NCBI RefSeq assembly: GCF_002926065.1
Contig: NZ_PREZ01000001.1
Coordinates: 434,001-498,000, forward strand
Length of the DNA: 64,000 nucleotides
Direction of reading: 5' to 3'
DNA from: Jeotgalibacillus proteolyticus
GTDB taxonomy: Bacteria > Bacillota > Bacilli > Bacillales > Jeotgalibacillaceae
Shown: one piece after another, positions 24,207 to 33,431 of the stretch
How the letters are laid out: each line of letters opens with the position of its first letter
Position numbering within the stretch: the stretch's first letter is position 1
Made by a program: the position numbers and the translations under genes
The notes under the pieces: generated by a model
What the model was told of the DNA's origin: nothing
What the model saw: only the letters and a program-made list of their open reading frames with translations
Database searches by the model: none

Positions 24207-25653
24207 TTTCTTCACCTTCTTTATTAGGAAAAAGCAAATGGAATGTGGTGCCAAGCCCTTTTTGACTGCTGACCTCTACCCTTCCTCCATGCTCTTCTAC
24301 TATCTTTAAGCTTACCACTAACCCCAGTCCTGTTCCATTTTCTTTTGTCGTGTAGAAGGGCTGGTTTATTTTTTCAAGCTGTTCTTCAGAAATACCGCAG
24401 CCTGAGTCTTTTACAGTAATATGCTGTGCACTTGAATCAGAATGATAGCGTAACGTTATTTTACCGCCATCAGATGTGGCTTCAATCGAGTTTTTAATCA
24501 GATTAATAAACACCTGTTTTAACCGATTGGCATCACCAAATAGCCTGGCTCCCTGATCGCAGCATTCAACGGTGAGTTCGATGTCGTATAATGTAGCTTG
24601 GGCTTGCATTAGATCTGCCGTTTCTTTTATAATACTTGGCAGGCTGATATATTCTAAAGCGCTTGCTTTTGGTTTTGCAAGCATGAGAAATTCGGTCATA
24701 ATGGTCTCGATTCGCTGAAGCTCAGACATGATGACGGAAAAGTACATGCTGTGATCTTCTTTCACACTGGATTCAAGCAGCTGAATAAAACCTTTTAAGG
24801 CAGTCATTGGGTTGCGTATTTCGTGGGCTATACCTGCAGCAAGCTGCCCGACGATCTTTAAAGTATCGTGCTTATTTAACTGCTCCATCATTTTAACCAT
24901 TTCAGTAACATCTCGCATGACAGTCAAGGAGTAACCCTCTGCTATATTTGGTTCTGTTACTACTTCATAGAACTGATCCTTAAACTTGCATATAGTTGCC
25001 TGCACATGCTCCTGCTTCAAGTAGGGAGATAATTTTTCTTGAAAATCCTTATTCATTGTTAAGGTGCTCTCATTTTCCTTAAAAATGTTAAGATGAACAT
25101 TTTCAGAAGGTAAATTCATTGACAAAAATTGGCCAGCCTGCTCGTTCATTTTAATGATATTACCAGATGCATCGGATAGCAGAAGGCCATGAAGAGATTT
25201 TGTAAAAACCTGTTCGATCATTCCAGTTAAATTTAAAGAATCTTCAAGTAGTTCTTTGAATTCACGGATGATTAACAGAACAACAGAGCCACCTTCAATC
25301 AGTACCAGATCACAGGTGCAGCTAAGTCTCTTTTGATCATCTACCTGGAAGATAAAGTGATCGGTCATTTTTTTAACTTTAAGAAGAGATAATAGCTTCC
25401 GGTAAAACCCGGCATGGTCTTCTCCCGGCATTAAGTCTGTTATGGATTGGATCATATGTGATGGTGTGTCTATTTGCAGATAATGATTTGCAGTTGAGTT
25501 ATATAGCAGGATTTTTCCTTTGTCATTAAACAAGATAACTCCTTCGCTCATATTCATTAGAATCTGGAGTGTTACTTCCTCCATTACAAACGGCTGAAGA
25601 GTATCTTTTATGGACCAATTTTCCTGAAGCTTTCCAAATTGTTGCAAAGTCAT
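24187..25653 (-). CDS. kinE: soluble PAS sensor histidine kinase, KinE-like
   Basis: A 488-residue cytoplasmic histidine kinase without membrane segments. PAS-like regions occur near residues 30-90 (MNMSEGVILFNDKGKILLYN) and 150-260 (GLLLSDASGNIIKMNEQA); the dimerisation His is in AAGIAHEIRNPMTALKGFIQLL; the ATPase domain has NLIKNSIEA, DSGCGIS and GTGLGLVVSLKIVEEHGG. No response regulator is adjacent, as for the orphan sporulation kinases that phosphorylate Spo0F. The location between ogt and ykrP matches B. subtilis kinE. I chose ATG 25653 after GAAGTTGAGGTG. Confidence 0.82.
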   Translation of the reverse strand: MTLQQFGKLQENWSIKDTLQPFVMEEVTLQILMNMSEGVILFNDKGKILLYNSTANHYLQIDTPSHMIQSITDLMPGEDHAGFYRKLLSLLKVKKMTDHFIFQVDDQKRLSCTCDLVLIEGGSVVLLIIREFKELLEDSLNLTGMIEQVFTKSLHGLLLSDASGNIIKMNEQAGQFLSMNLPSENVHLNIFKENESTLTMNKDFQEKLSPYLKQEHVQATICKFKDQFYEVVTEPNIAEGYSLTVMRDVTEMVKMMEQLNKHDTLKIVGQLAAGIAHEIRNPMTALKGFIQLLESSVKEDHSMYFSVIMSELQRIETIMTEFLMLAKPKASALEYISLPSIIKETADLMQAQATLYDIELTVECCDQGARLFGDANRLKQVFINLIKNSIEATSDGGKITLRYHSDSSAQHITVKDSGCGISEEQLEKINQPFYTTKENGTGLGLVVSLKIVEEHGGRVEVSSQKGLGTTFHLLFPNKEGEENVSENS

Positions 25654-25783
25654 CACCTCAACTTCCATATGTAAGCATTTTTACAGTTAAAACACATTCA
25701 AACCCGTTTGCTACAACCAGGTTCGATTCCTGATAAAATGGGTAATAGCTTTGGTAAGATCTAATCAGAAAAGTAGGTGTATT

Positions 25784-26782
25784 ATGTCTAAAAGGGATTA
25801 TTTCTTTGATAATGCTAAATTCATATTAATATTTTTAGTAGTATTTGGTCATGCAATCCAGCCTTATATTGCTGAAGACCCTTTACTTCTTTCACTTTAC
25901 AAGACAATTTACTTTTTCCATATGCCTGCTTTTATACTTGTTGCAGGTTATTTTGCCAAGGGTATTCACGAAAAAGGCCACATCCGGAAGTTAGTTAAAA
26001 AGCTGATCATACCATATTTGATTTTTCAAACCATTTATACTATTTACTATTATTTCTTGAGGAACGAACAATCCTTGGTGGTCGACCCTTTTAATCCCCA
26101 ATGGTCTTTGTGGTTTTTAGTAAGTATGTTTTTCTGGAGTCTGCTTTTGATTTTATTCGTGGATGTTTTGAAGTTATCCTGGAAAACAGCCCTGCCACTC
26201 AGTATTGCGTTGGGGCTCTTAATCGGATTCGTAAATGATTTTTCGCAAATTTTAAGTATCTCCAGAACATTTGTCTTTTTTCCATTCTTTCTTTTAGGAT
26301 ACTATGCAAAAAGAAATCATATTTATGCATTAAAAAGAAAACCATTTCGGTTAGCAGCCTTTTTTTCTTTAACCGTGGTTTTGCTGTTCATGATGCTCCT
26401 ACCAAATTGGAGCACACAATGGCTTCTTGGCTCTCATTCCTATGAAAACATTGGAGCGGCAGTTGAGATCAGCCCATTTATTCGAATGACCATTTATGCG
26501 ATTAATGTTTGGCTTGTCGCTTCGTTTTTCTCCCTTGTGCCAGACAAAAAATATTTTTATACTAAATGGGGTAAAAATACGCTCTATGTTTATCTGCTCC
26601 ACGGCTTTATTATTCAGCTTTTCAGGGAAAATCTGATAGATATTGTTATTCATCCTTATGTTTCCCTCGTGCTGATAATGGCTGCATCATGGGTATTAAC
26701 AATCATCCTTTCAACCAACTGGATTACAGCTGTTGCTCAGCCGTTAATTGAGTTAAAAGCAAACCGTTTAAAAAAACTTTGA
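25784..26782 (+). CDS. ykrP: membrane acyltransferase, YkrP type
   Basis: A 332-residue integral membrane protein of the acyltransferase-3 family with about ten hydrophobic segments. The N-terminal FDNAKFILIFLVVFGHAIQP contains the family's conserved His, and FFHMPAFILVAGYFAKG and LYVYLLHGFI are typical. Members O-acylate surface sugars or polymers, and the acceptor here is unknown. ATG 25784 follows TAGGTG. It is divergent from the kinE-like gene, as ykrP is in B. subtilis. Confidence 0.8.
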   Translation: MSKRDYFFDNAKFILIFLVVFGHAIQPYIAEDPLLLSLYKTIYFFHMPAFILVAGYFAKGIHEKGHIRKLVKKLIIPYLIFQTIYTIYYYFLRNEQSLVVDPFNPQWSLWFLVSMFFWSLLLILFVDVLKLSWKTALPLSIALGLLIGFVNDFSQILSISRTFVFFPFFLLGYYAKRNHIYALKRKPFRLAAFFSLTVVLLFMMLLPNWSTQWLLGSHSYENIGAAVEISPFIRMTIYAINVWLVASFFSLVPDKKYFYTKWGKNTLYVYLLHGFIIQLFRENLIDIVIHPYVSLVLIMAASWVLTIILSTNWITAVAQPLIELKANRLKKL

Positions 26783-26802
26783 TTAAAAATACCCTCTCGT
26801 AC

Positions 26803-26827
26803 AAAACAGTCCAATTCGGGCTGTTTT
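26803..26827 (+). terminator. terminator after ykrP
   Basis: AAAACAGTCC pairs with GGGCTGTTTT (one G-U), loop AATTC, then TT. The following bases to 27041 show only the RBS of the next gene. Confidence 0.8.
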
Positions 26828-27041
26828 TCTTTTCCCAATTTTAACATTTAATAAGAAAGAAGGAAACTACTTTTCTAATTTTTACACATTATTCAGAAGA
26901 ATCCTATCAGGTCTTTAATACGCTTTGCGTGATCTTTATTTTTTCTTAATCGGGACTGTTTCCTGTTTTTTTAATTCAGTTGTGTCTTAAGTATCCCTCA
27001 TGTAAAATAAAAAAGATAGCCTTAATGAAGGAGTTTTATAA

Positions 27042-28763
27042 ATGAATGTTGTTTTATCAACGCTTAATGCAAAGTTTATTCATACGAACCTAGCTATTCG
27101 ATGCCTAAAGTCGTATGCTGAACCGGAATTTTCCATTGAACTTAGTGAATATACGATTAAAGATCCCGAAATGAATATTGTTGCTGATTTATTTGCAAAA
27201 AAACCTGATATTCTGGGGTTCAGCTGTTATATATGGAATATAGAAGAGACAATAAAAGTCATAGATCTCTTTAAAAAAATTTCACCGGACACAAAAATTA
27301 TTTTAGGTGGGCCCGAAGTCTCTTATGATGTTCCTTACTGGCTGAATCGTTTAACCAATGTTGACTTTATCGTAGTAGGTGAAGGAGAAGAAACGTTTAA
27401 GCAGCTTTTAACAGCTTTATCGGGCCAGCTGCCGATTGAAGAGGTAAACGGGATTGCCTATCAGAATGAGCAAAAACCAGTGATACATCCGCAAACCAAC
27501 AAGCTGGACTTGCGGACACTGCCCTCCCCTTTCCGCTTTGAAGAAGATAAAAAAAATCTGTCAAAGCGCATCGTATATATTGAAACTAGCAGAGGCTGCC
27601 CCTTCCGCTGCCAGTTTTGCCTGTCATCCATTGAAGTAGGCGTTCGTTATTTTGACCGGGAAGCCATAAAAGAAGAAATACGTTACTTGATGGAGAACGG
27701 GGCCAAAATAATTAAGTTTGTAGACAGGACCTTCAATATCAGCAGAAGCTATGCAATGGAGATGTTTGAATTTCTCATTTCCGAGCATCTGCCGGGCACC
27801 GTTTTTCAGTTTGAAATTACAGCAGATATTATGAGGCCTGAGGTCATTCAATATTTAAATGACCATGCACCAAAAGGGTTATTCAGGTTTGAAATAGGTG
27901 TTCAGTCAACGAACGATGAAACGAACGAACTGGTTATGAGAAAACAGAACTGGGAAAAACTAAAACGCACTGTGACCATGGTGAAAAATGGCCAAAAAAT
28001 CGATCAGCATCTTGACTTAATTGCAGGTCTGCCTCAGGAAGATTACACCTCCTTCCGTAAAACGTTTAATGATGTATTCGAAATGCGTCCGGAAGAGCTT
28101 CAGCTTGGGTTCTTAAAAATGCTCAGAGGCACCGGATTACGAATTAATGCAGCGAAACATGATTATATTTACATGGATCATGCTCCGTACGAAATAGTAG
28201 GAAACAACCTGCTCTCGTTTGAAGACATAGTCCGTATAAAGCATGTAGAGGATGTGCTTGAAAAATACTGGAACGATCACCGAATGGATCTGACGGTAGA
28301 TTATTTGACAGAGAAATGTTTCGACACCCCATTTGATTTTTTCCAGGCCTTTGGCACTTATTGGGAGCAGCAGGGCTGGGCAAGAATTGGGCATCAGCTT
28401 GAAGACCTGTTCAAGCGGCTTCACTCCTTCCTGATAGCGCATCAGGTGCCGCACCTGGACATTGTAGAGTCCTTAATGAAAAAAGACTATTTACTAAATC
28501 AGAAATTTAAGCCAAGAAAACTTTGGTGGGAAACAAAAGATAAGGATACGTATAAAGAAATTTATCAAAAACTGCTTGCTGACCCGTCGATTGCAGGAGC
28601 CGGTTTTGCCGAGCTTAATCTGCATCAGAAGGATTTGCATAAGCACACCATTTTAGAAAAAAGCCTCGTGGCAGAAGAGGACGGCAAGTGCTCCCCCTCT
28701 TTTCTTATGGCTTATTACAACCCAAAAGACGGAAAGCCGGTATTATTTGAATTCACAGCCTAA
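27042..28763 (+). CDS. cobalamin-binding radical SAM protein
   Basis: A 573-residue protein of the B12-binding radical SAM class. Residues about 1-130 form the cobalamin-binding Rossmann domain (NVVLSTLNAKFIHTNLAIRC, then GFSCYIWN, ILGGPEVS and VGEGEETF). The radical SAM core carries the 4Fe-4S motif CPFRCQFC within ETSRGCPFRCQFCLSS, followed by TIM-barrel strands (FEITADIMR, EIGVQSTN, DLIAGLPQE). The last 170 residues correspond to the DUF4080-type tail. No radical SAM partner gene is adjacent; the substrate is unknown. It is monocistronic between terminators. Confidence 0.85.
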   Translation: MNVVLSTLNAKFIHTNLAIRCLKSYAEPEFSIELSEYTIKDPEMNIVADLFAKKPDILGFSCYIWNIEETIKVIDLFKKISPDTKIILGGPEVSYDVPYWLNRLTNVDFIVVGEGEETFKQLLTALSGQLPIEEVNGIAYQNEQKPVIHPQTNKLDLRTLPSPFRFEEDKKNLSKRIVYIETSRGCPFRCQFCLSSIEVGVRYFDREAIKEEIRYLMENGAKIIKFVDRTFNISRSYAMEMFEFLISEHLPGTVFQFEITADIMRPEVIQYLNDHAPKGLFRFEIGVQSTNDETNELVMRKQNWEKLKRTVTMVKNGQKIDQHLDLIAGLPQEDYTSFRKTFNDVFEMRPEELQLGFLKMLRGTGLRINAAKHDYIYMDHAPYEIVGNNLLSFEDIVRIKHVEDVLEKYWNDHRMDLTVDYLTEKCFDTPFDFFQAFGTYWEQQGWARIGHQLEDLFKRLHSFLIAHQVPHLDIVESLMKKDYLLNQKFKPRKLWWETKDKDTYKEIYQKLLADPSIAGAGFAELNLHQKDLHKHTILEKSLVAEEDGKCSPSFLMAYYNPKDGKPVLFEFTA

Positions 28764-28765
28764 AA

Positions 28766-28799
28766 AAACGCCTGGAGCATAATTGCCTCAGGCGTTTTA
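28766..28799 (+). terminator. terminator after radical SAM gene
   Basis: AAAACGCCTG... pairs with CAGGCGTTTT across about 12 bases and is followed by AT-rich sequence; convergent with ktrD, so probably used by both. Confidence 0.8.
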
Positions 28800-28820
28800 T
28801 ATTGGTTTAAGCACACCCTA

Positions 28821-30170
28821 TTAACCGATAATAACTCTTTCTTTCGGATAATGGTATTTAGCTTTTTTATTGTTGCCCCCTATCATGAATAAGAAGGAGA
28901 TCAGTCCCACTCGTCCGATGAACATCAGCATCATAATAATGAATTTGCTTGGCGTTGAAAGCTCCGGTGTTATACCCATTGACATCCCCGAGGTTCCAAA
29001 TGCGGAGGTTACTTCAAAAACCACAGCCATTAGATCATGCGAATCAAGCATCATAATCGTAATAATAGACGCCATCGACATGAGTGCAGCCAGGATAATG
29101 ACCACATAGGAACGGAAAACATCAATTAAATGAATTTCTCTTCCAAACACCTGTATCTGATTATTCCCTTTGGAAAAGTGAATGAGAAATAAGACAGCGA
29201 TCGCAAGCGTAGTCGTTCTGATCCCGCCTCCGACTGAGCTTGGTGAAGCTCCAATAAACATTAAAAGGCTTAACACAAGCTGGGTGGGTTCTGTAAATGA
29301 ACTTACATCGAGGGTAACCAAACCTCCTGAGCGGGTTGATGTTGATTGAAACAACGAATAAAATAAAGCCTTGTGCCAGGATACACCTTCAAAGCGGTTG
29401 TTAAATTCCATAAGAAAAATCATTAACGTTCCAACTGCCAGCAGTATACCAAAAGTGATGGTTGTAAGCTTCGTAAATAACGAAAAACGGAAAGCACCAT
29501 CTTTATTTGATAAAAACTGTTTTAATTCAATTAACACAGGAAAACCAATTGCGCCAAGAATAATCAGCAGGATCGTTATGGATTGTACAAAATAGTCATC
29601 AGCATAAGGCAGCATAGACTGTCCGGTAATATCAAATCCTCCATTTGTAGTTGCAGATACAGAAGCAAAGACCCCATGCAGCAGCGCTTCACTAAATGTT
29701 TCATAAAACTGGGTAAAATAAACTGCAAGAAGCAGGGCTCCCACAGCTTCAATTAAAAGGAGGATTTTGATAATATCAATAATCAGCTTTACAACTCCGG
29801 ATAAATTATACTGGTTATGGTCGATCATAATGAGCTGTCTTTCTCTAAGTCCTATTTTCTTACCTACGAGAAGCCATACAAAGGTACCAAGCGACATGAT
29901 TCCAATTCCGCCAAGCTGAAGGATAAGCATAATCATAACGATGCCAAAAGTGGTATAGACCTCAGAGATGCTTATAACCGTTAATCCTGTGACACTTACC
30001 GCACTAACAGCCGTAAATAAGGAATCAATGACAGGAATATATTCTTCGTTTTGATGCACTCCAGGGAGCCTTAATAAAATAAATGAAAGGCTGATTGCAA
30101 TAAAATAATATAGTACAATCAGCTGGGCCGGCTTTAACATCCGAATTCTAAATTTAAATTTTGACCACAT
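28821..30170 (-). CDS. ktrD: Ktr potassium uptake channel subunit
   Basis: A 449-residue TrkH/KtrB membrane subunit made of four M1-P-M2 repeats. The filter glycines are in VTGLTV, TTNGGFD, STRSGGL and FGTSGMSMG. Such subunits form a homodimeric K+ channel gated by a cytoplasmic RCK ring (KtrC or KtrA), which is not encoded next to it; a solitary ktrD is the arrangement in B. subtilis (ykrM), with KtrC elsewhere. It supports K+ uptake under osmotic stress and is inhibited by c-di-AMP through KtrC. Assignment to KtrD rather than KtrB rests on location. Confidence 0.87.
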   Translation of the reverse strand: MWSKFKFRIRMLKPAQLIVLYYFIAISLSFILLRLPGVHQNEEYIPVIDSLFTAVSAVSVTGLTVISISEVYTTFGIVMIMLILQLGGIGIMSLGTFVWLLVGKKIGLRERQLIMIDHNQYNLSGVVKLIIDIIKILLLIEAVGALLLAVYFTQFYETFSEALLHGVFASVSATTNGGFDITGQSMLPYADDYFVQSITILLIILGAIGFPVLIELKQFLSNKDGAFRFSLFTKLTTITFGILLAVGTLMIFLMEFNNRFEGVSWHKALFYSLFQSTSTRSGGLVTLDVSSFTEPTQLVLSLLMFIGASPSSVGGGIRTTTLAIAVLFLIHFSKGNNQIQVFGREIHLIDVFRSYVVIILAALMSMASIITIMMLDSHDLMAVVFEVTSAFGTSGMSMGITPELSTPSKFIIMMLMFIGRVGLISFLFMIGGNNKKAKYHYPKERVIIG

Positions 30171-30278
30171 AACTATATCCTTTCAAAAACCATAGTCTAT
30201 TGATATAGCTTAGCCGATTTCCGGGATAAAAGAAATGGCTTTTTTTAGACCTCTGTCAAGCTGCTTTAAGGTCATTTA

Positions 30279-30308
30279 AAAAAGATTAGCTTTTTCACTA
30301 ATCTTTTT
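30279..30308 (-). terminator. rsgI terminator
   Basis: AAAAAGATTAG pairs with CTAATCTTTTT around an 8-base loop; on the minus strand it follows the rsgI stop and ends in T. Confidence 0.8.
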
Positions 30309-30328
30309 AAGTATAAATAATTTGCAGT

Positions 30329-31666
30329 TTACTGATCATCATCATGACCGTTGTTTCCGTTGTTTCGATTGTTGCCGTTATTATCGTTGTTTCCGTTGTT
30401 TCCGTTGTTTCCGTTGTTTCCGTTGTTTCCGCTGTTTCCGCTGTTTCCGTTGTTTCCGTTGTTTCCGCTGTTTCCGTTGTTTCCGCTGTTTCCATTGTTA
30501 CCTCTATCCCCATTGCTTCCGTTACTGCGGTTGTTTCCATTTGATCCATTATTTCCGTCGCTTCCGTTATTACTTTGGGTTTCCAATTTTTCATCCTGGG
30601 AATCAGTATGAATATTTTCACTTTTTTGGTCGTGCTTTTGGTCATCTGGTTTAGGTTTATCCTGCTTCGTTGTATCATCCTTTTTATTTTCATATGGTTT
30701 TTCCTGCTTAGATTCCACGGGACTTTTTTTGGTGTCTTTCTCAGATTGATTACTCTTTTTTTCTTCGCCAGTTTTGTTTTTCTCTTCCGGTGTGACCGGA
30801 GTTGAATCATGTGAGTTTTCTTTTTTTACCGGTTTATTTTCTCGTTGTGCAGGAACAATACTACTTTCATCAGGACTTCCCTCTGTTTTTGTATCTTTTT
30901 CTAATTCTGCTTCCGGATCTCTTTCTTTATTCTCAGTCTCACTATTTTCTTCACTTTCCCCTTCTAATTCAGGTTCGGAAGGCTCATTATTATCTTTTAT
31001 TTCATTTTTCAGATCATGATTATTATTTTTTTGCTCTATGTACCGCCCAAAGGATATTCCTTCATTTACAGCATTTTCATAGTCATCAATCGTTCCGTTC
31101 TGAAGTGAGATTTTATCAAGATGCAGATTATTCTTTGCTTTTAATACCCATTTTTTCAGGTCAGCATTAAACGAATCGATATAATCTTTTGATGCATGCT
31201 CTGTATAAACCGAGGAGACTATAACCGTTTGCTCTGCAGAATTTAAAAATCCCTTTTCCCTGGTTTCACTAATAATTTGGCTTACTGTATCCTCAAGCGT
31301 CTGATTTTCCCAGTCAACATCATCTGCGAGCCCTATGGCATCTTCATTCAGCTCTGTTAACTGAAGAACCTCTCCATCGGGGCCGATTTCAAATTGAAAA
31401 CTCGGATTTATATCGACAGCCAAATAGGCATAGGTTTGCTTTTCAAAGAAAGGAGTTAGAAGAAAAAATGAAAGCATTAAGACAGCAGCTAAAGCAATGG
31501 AGGAAACCCATTTTTTATGGCTTTTGCGTATAGATATATCCCCAGATTTAACTTCTTCCCCAATTTGCACAGGAAAGGAGGGCTTTTGAAGATGAAGAAA
31601 CTCACCTTCTCTCGTAAGCACCACAATATGCTTTTTTTCAATCTGCATTACTATACCTTTTTTCAT
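30329..31666 (-). CDS. rsgI: anti-sigma-I factor RsgI with Asn/Gly-rich tail
   Basis: A 445-residue single-pass membrane protein. The N-terminal RsgI domain (MKKGIVMQIEKKHIVVLT) binds SigI in the cytoplasm. A transmembrane helix (SSIALAAVLMLSFFLLTPFF, about residues 55-74) is followed by the extracellular DINPSFQFEIGPDGEV domain, a long Glu/Lys/Ser-rich linker, and about 70 residues of NNG and SGN triplets (GNNGNSGNNGNSG and similar). The start overlaps the sigI stop by 29 bases and has GGAGCGG upstream. The low-complexity tail is coded by a 9-base tandem repeat. It probably senses the wall. Confidence 0.9.
   Translation of the reverse strand: MKKGIVMQIEKKHIVVLTREGEFLHLQKPSFPVQIGEEVKSGDISIRKSHKKWVSSIALAAVLMLSFFLLTPFFEKQTYAYLAVDINPSFQFEIGPDGEVLQLTELNEDAIGLADDVDWENQTLEDTVSQIISETREKGFLNSAEQTVIVSSVYTEHASKDYIDSFNADLKKWVLKAKNNLHLDKISLQNGTIDDYENAVNEGISFGRYIEQKNNNHDLKNEIKDNNEPSEPELEGESEENSETENKERDPEAELEKDTKTEGSPDESSIVPAQRENKPVKKENSHDSTPVTPEEKNKTGEEKKSNQSEKDTKKSPVESKQEKPYENKKDDTTKQDKPKPDDQKHDQKSENIHTDSQDEKLETQSNNGSDGNNGSNGNNRSNGSNGDRGNNGNSGNNGNSGNNGNNGNSGNSGNNGNNGNNGNNGNNDNNGNNRNNGNNGHDDDQ
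30350..30545 (-). repeat. 9-base tandem repeat coding the RsgI tail
   Basis: Plus-strand TTTCCGTTG/TTTCCGCTG units repeat about twenty times, interrupted near 30510-30535, giving Gly-Asn-Asn or Gly-Asn-Ser triplets in the RsgI frame. Such arrays change length by slippage; the repeats keep frame because the unit is a multiple of three. Confidence 0.85.
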
Positions 31667-32411
31667 AGGTGAACCGCTCCTTCATATACTGCTGAAGACT
31701 TTCAAAATCCCCATCTAAAAGTAGAACGATCGCAATGATATATTTACGATTGCGTTCCAATGTTTTTCTGCTCAGCAAAACCTTTTGTTCTATTTCTTTT
31801 AATGGCAGACGTTTTTTCTTTTTTAAATAACTGAGCCATTCAGGGTTTTCTGCTACTATATTAGCGACATTTATTGCATTTTCCCTCGCATCTTCATGCT
31901 TTGGTGAATGTTTTACAACTTCTTCAAATGAAAGACCGTATTGTTTTAGAAGCGTAGTATAAAATACAATTTCATTCTTTCGTTCAATCGCAAGTTCATT
32001 ATCCTGATAATTGTGCATTGCTTTAACGGTCTCAATCTTCGATGAATATGAATCTTCATCCTGCACTGCAGGTGAAAAGTGATAAGGATCTGATTGATTG
32101 CGCTGGCTTTTTCGAATAAAATCGATTACCTTGCGAGTAATAACCACCTCCGAAAAAGCTAAAAGGGAAGCTCCCTTGCACTCCTCATATTTCATAATAG
32201 CTTCATGAAAAGCCAGCAAACCAATGCTGTATTCTTCGTCCTGCTCGTATATGTATCTTTTACAAACAGAGGATACTGTTTTTTTAATAAAAGGCTTATA
32301 GGCATTTATGACATCAGTCAAAAGCTGCTCGTTGCCATTTTGAATAGCCAGTACTTTATCTTCCAATGTATTAACACCGGACTTTTTAATAAATTTATAT
32401 GATAATGGCAT
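31638..32411 (-). CDS. sigI: RNA polymerase sigma factor SigI
   Basis: About 257 residues, SigI family of the sigma-70 group. Region 2 is seen as GLLAFHEAIMKYEECKGASLLAFSEVVITRKVIDFIRKSQRN, abbreviated here by its key blocks EYSIGLLAFHEAI and VIDFIRKS; the C-terminal half has the LPLKEIEQKVLLSRKTLERNRKYIIAI region, SigI's distinct domain in place of sigma-4. SigI directs heat and cell-wall stress genes in Bacillus and is held by RsgI, encoded next in the operon with overlap. ATG 32411 and GTG 32414 are both compatible with the GAGGTG site. A hairpin lies just upstream. Confidence 0.88.
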   Translation of the reverse strand: MPLSYKFIKKSGVNTLEDKVLAIQNGNEQLLTDVINAYKPFIKKTVSSVCKRYIYEQDEEYSIGLLAFHEAIMKYEECKGASLLAFSEVVITRKVIDFIRKSQRNQSDPYHFSPAVQDEDSYSSKIETVKAMHNYQDNELAIERKNEIVFYTTLLKQYGLSFEEVVKHSPKHEDARENAINVANIVAENPEWLSYLKKKKRLPLKEIEQKVLLSRKTLERNRKYIIAIVLLLDGDFESLQQYMKERFTYEKRYSNAD

Positions 32412-32425
32412 CACTAGCCACACCT

Positions 32426-32453
32426 CAATTCAACTATCTTCATGGTTGAATTG
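32426..32453 (-). promoter_or_regulatory. leader hairpin adjoining the sigI RBS
   Basis: CAATTCAAC and GTTGAATTG (32426-32434 and 32445-32453) form a perfect 9-bp stem with a 10-base loop. In the minus-strand transcript the stem ends immediately next to the AGGTG ribosome binding site of sigI. It could be a protein operator or an RNA element. Confidence 0.5.
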
Positions 32454-32548
32454 TACATATATTCACTCCGGATTGAAAGGAAGATCTATTATTCTCACAA
32501 AGTAATACGCTGCATCCCACATTTATAAGTACGTAGAGGATGAAAAAA

Positions 32549-32572
32549 ACACCCTCTGAATTCAGAAGGTGT
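32549..32572 (-). terminator. ykoY terminator
   Basis: ACACC-TCTGAA pairs with TTCAGA-GGTGT (one internal mismatch), followed on the minus strand by seven T. Confidence 0.82.
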
Positions 32573-32584
32573 CTTCAAGGTAAA

Positions 32585-33373
32585 TTATATTGAAGGATGA
32601 CCGGATTCCTGGGCTCCCCTTTTTTTCGCAATAATATAGCCTCCTACTGCGATAATAACCAGCACGCTCCAGAAAATTAACTTCCAGGTAGTAGAGTGTG
32701 GAAAGTGCGGGTCAATAATCTGAACACCCGGATGCCCAAGTGTCAGAACGGCCAATTTAACGCCTACCCATCCGACAATCAAGAAAGCGGTTGTTTCAAG
32801 CAGCGGGTATTTGCCAAGAAGACGGACGAACCAGTGAGCAGCAAATCTCATAATAATTAGTCCGATCAGTCCACCAAGGAAAATGACAATGAATTGCGCT
32901 CCGTCAATTCCACCGATTTGAAAAGCTCCAACAGCTGGCAGTGTCAGGGCAAGCGCCACCGCTGCAAGCATTGAATCTATAGCAAATGCAATATCTGCAA
33001 TTTCCACCTTTAAAACAGTCATCCAAAAGCCTGAACCTTTTACTTCTTCTTCTGCTTTTTCTACGTTCTCCAGCCGGTCCTTAGAAGAGCGTACCTGTTT
33101 AACAATATGACTGATTGAGATATACAGCAAATAAAGAGCCCCGAGTGCCTGCACCTGCCACACGTCAATTAAGACAGCAATCAGGAACAGGGAAGCGAAT
33201 CTGAATATAAATGCACCAAACAATCCGTAAAACAATGCTTTTTTTCGTTGTTCAGGAGGTAAATGTTTAACCATAACCGCCATTACAACTGCATTATCAG
33301 CTGCCAATATTCCTTCTAATCCAACAAGAATGAGCAATACCCAGCCATATTCCAATAATAAAGCTGCATCCAT
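32585..33373 (-). CDS. ykoY: TerC family manganese exporter (YkoY/MeeY)
   Basis: A 262-residue membrane protein with about seven to eight transmembrane segments and the TerC metal-site motifs: AADNAVVMA near residue 26 and ADIAFAIDSMLAAVAL near residue 130, whose acidic residues lie within the membrane. B. subtilis YkoY (MeeY) exports Mn2+, in part to load secreted enzymes. The gene is preceded by a yybP-ykoY riboswitch with its terminator (33432-33568), which strongly supports control by Mn2+. AAAGGAGGAAAT lies ahead of the ATG. It stands alone between terminators. Confidence 0.92.
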   Translation of the reverse strand: MDAALLLEYGWVLLILVGLEGILAADNAVVMAVMVKHLPPEQRKKALFYGLFGAFIFRFASLFLIAVLIDVWQVQALGALYLLYISISHIVKQVRSSKDRLENVEKAEEEVKGSGFWMTVLKVEIADIAFAIDSMLAAVALALTLPAVGAFQIGGIDGAQFIVIFLGGLIGLIIMRFAAHWFVRLLGKYPLLETTAFLIVGWVGVKLAVLTLGHPGVQIIDPHFPHSTTWKLIFWSVLVIIAVGGYIIAKKRGAQESGHPSI

Positions 33374-33431
33374 TTTATTTCCTCCTTTATTTCATTGTCG
33401 CCAATAATCGGGGGGCATTATGCAGAAAAAC

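Noticed and set aside
30350-30545. Regularly spaced repeats, looked at as a possible CRISPR array
   Set aside because: Units are 9 bases, adjacent, without unique spacers, and code for protein.
30307-30810. Long open frames on both strands through the RsgI tail, rich in Thr/Glu or Cys/Phe
   Set aside because: They are translations of the 9-base tandem repeat in other frames; only the RsgI frame has a family match upstream.
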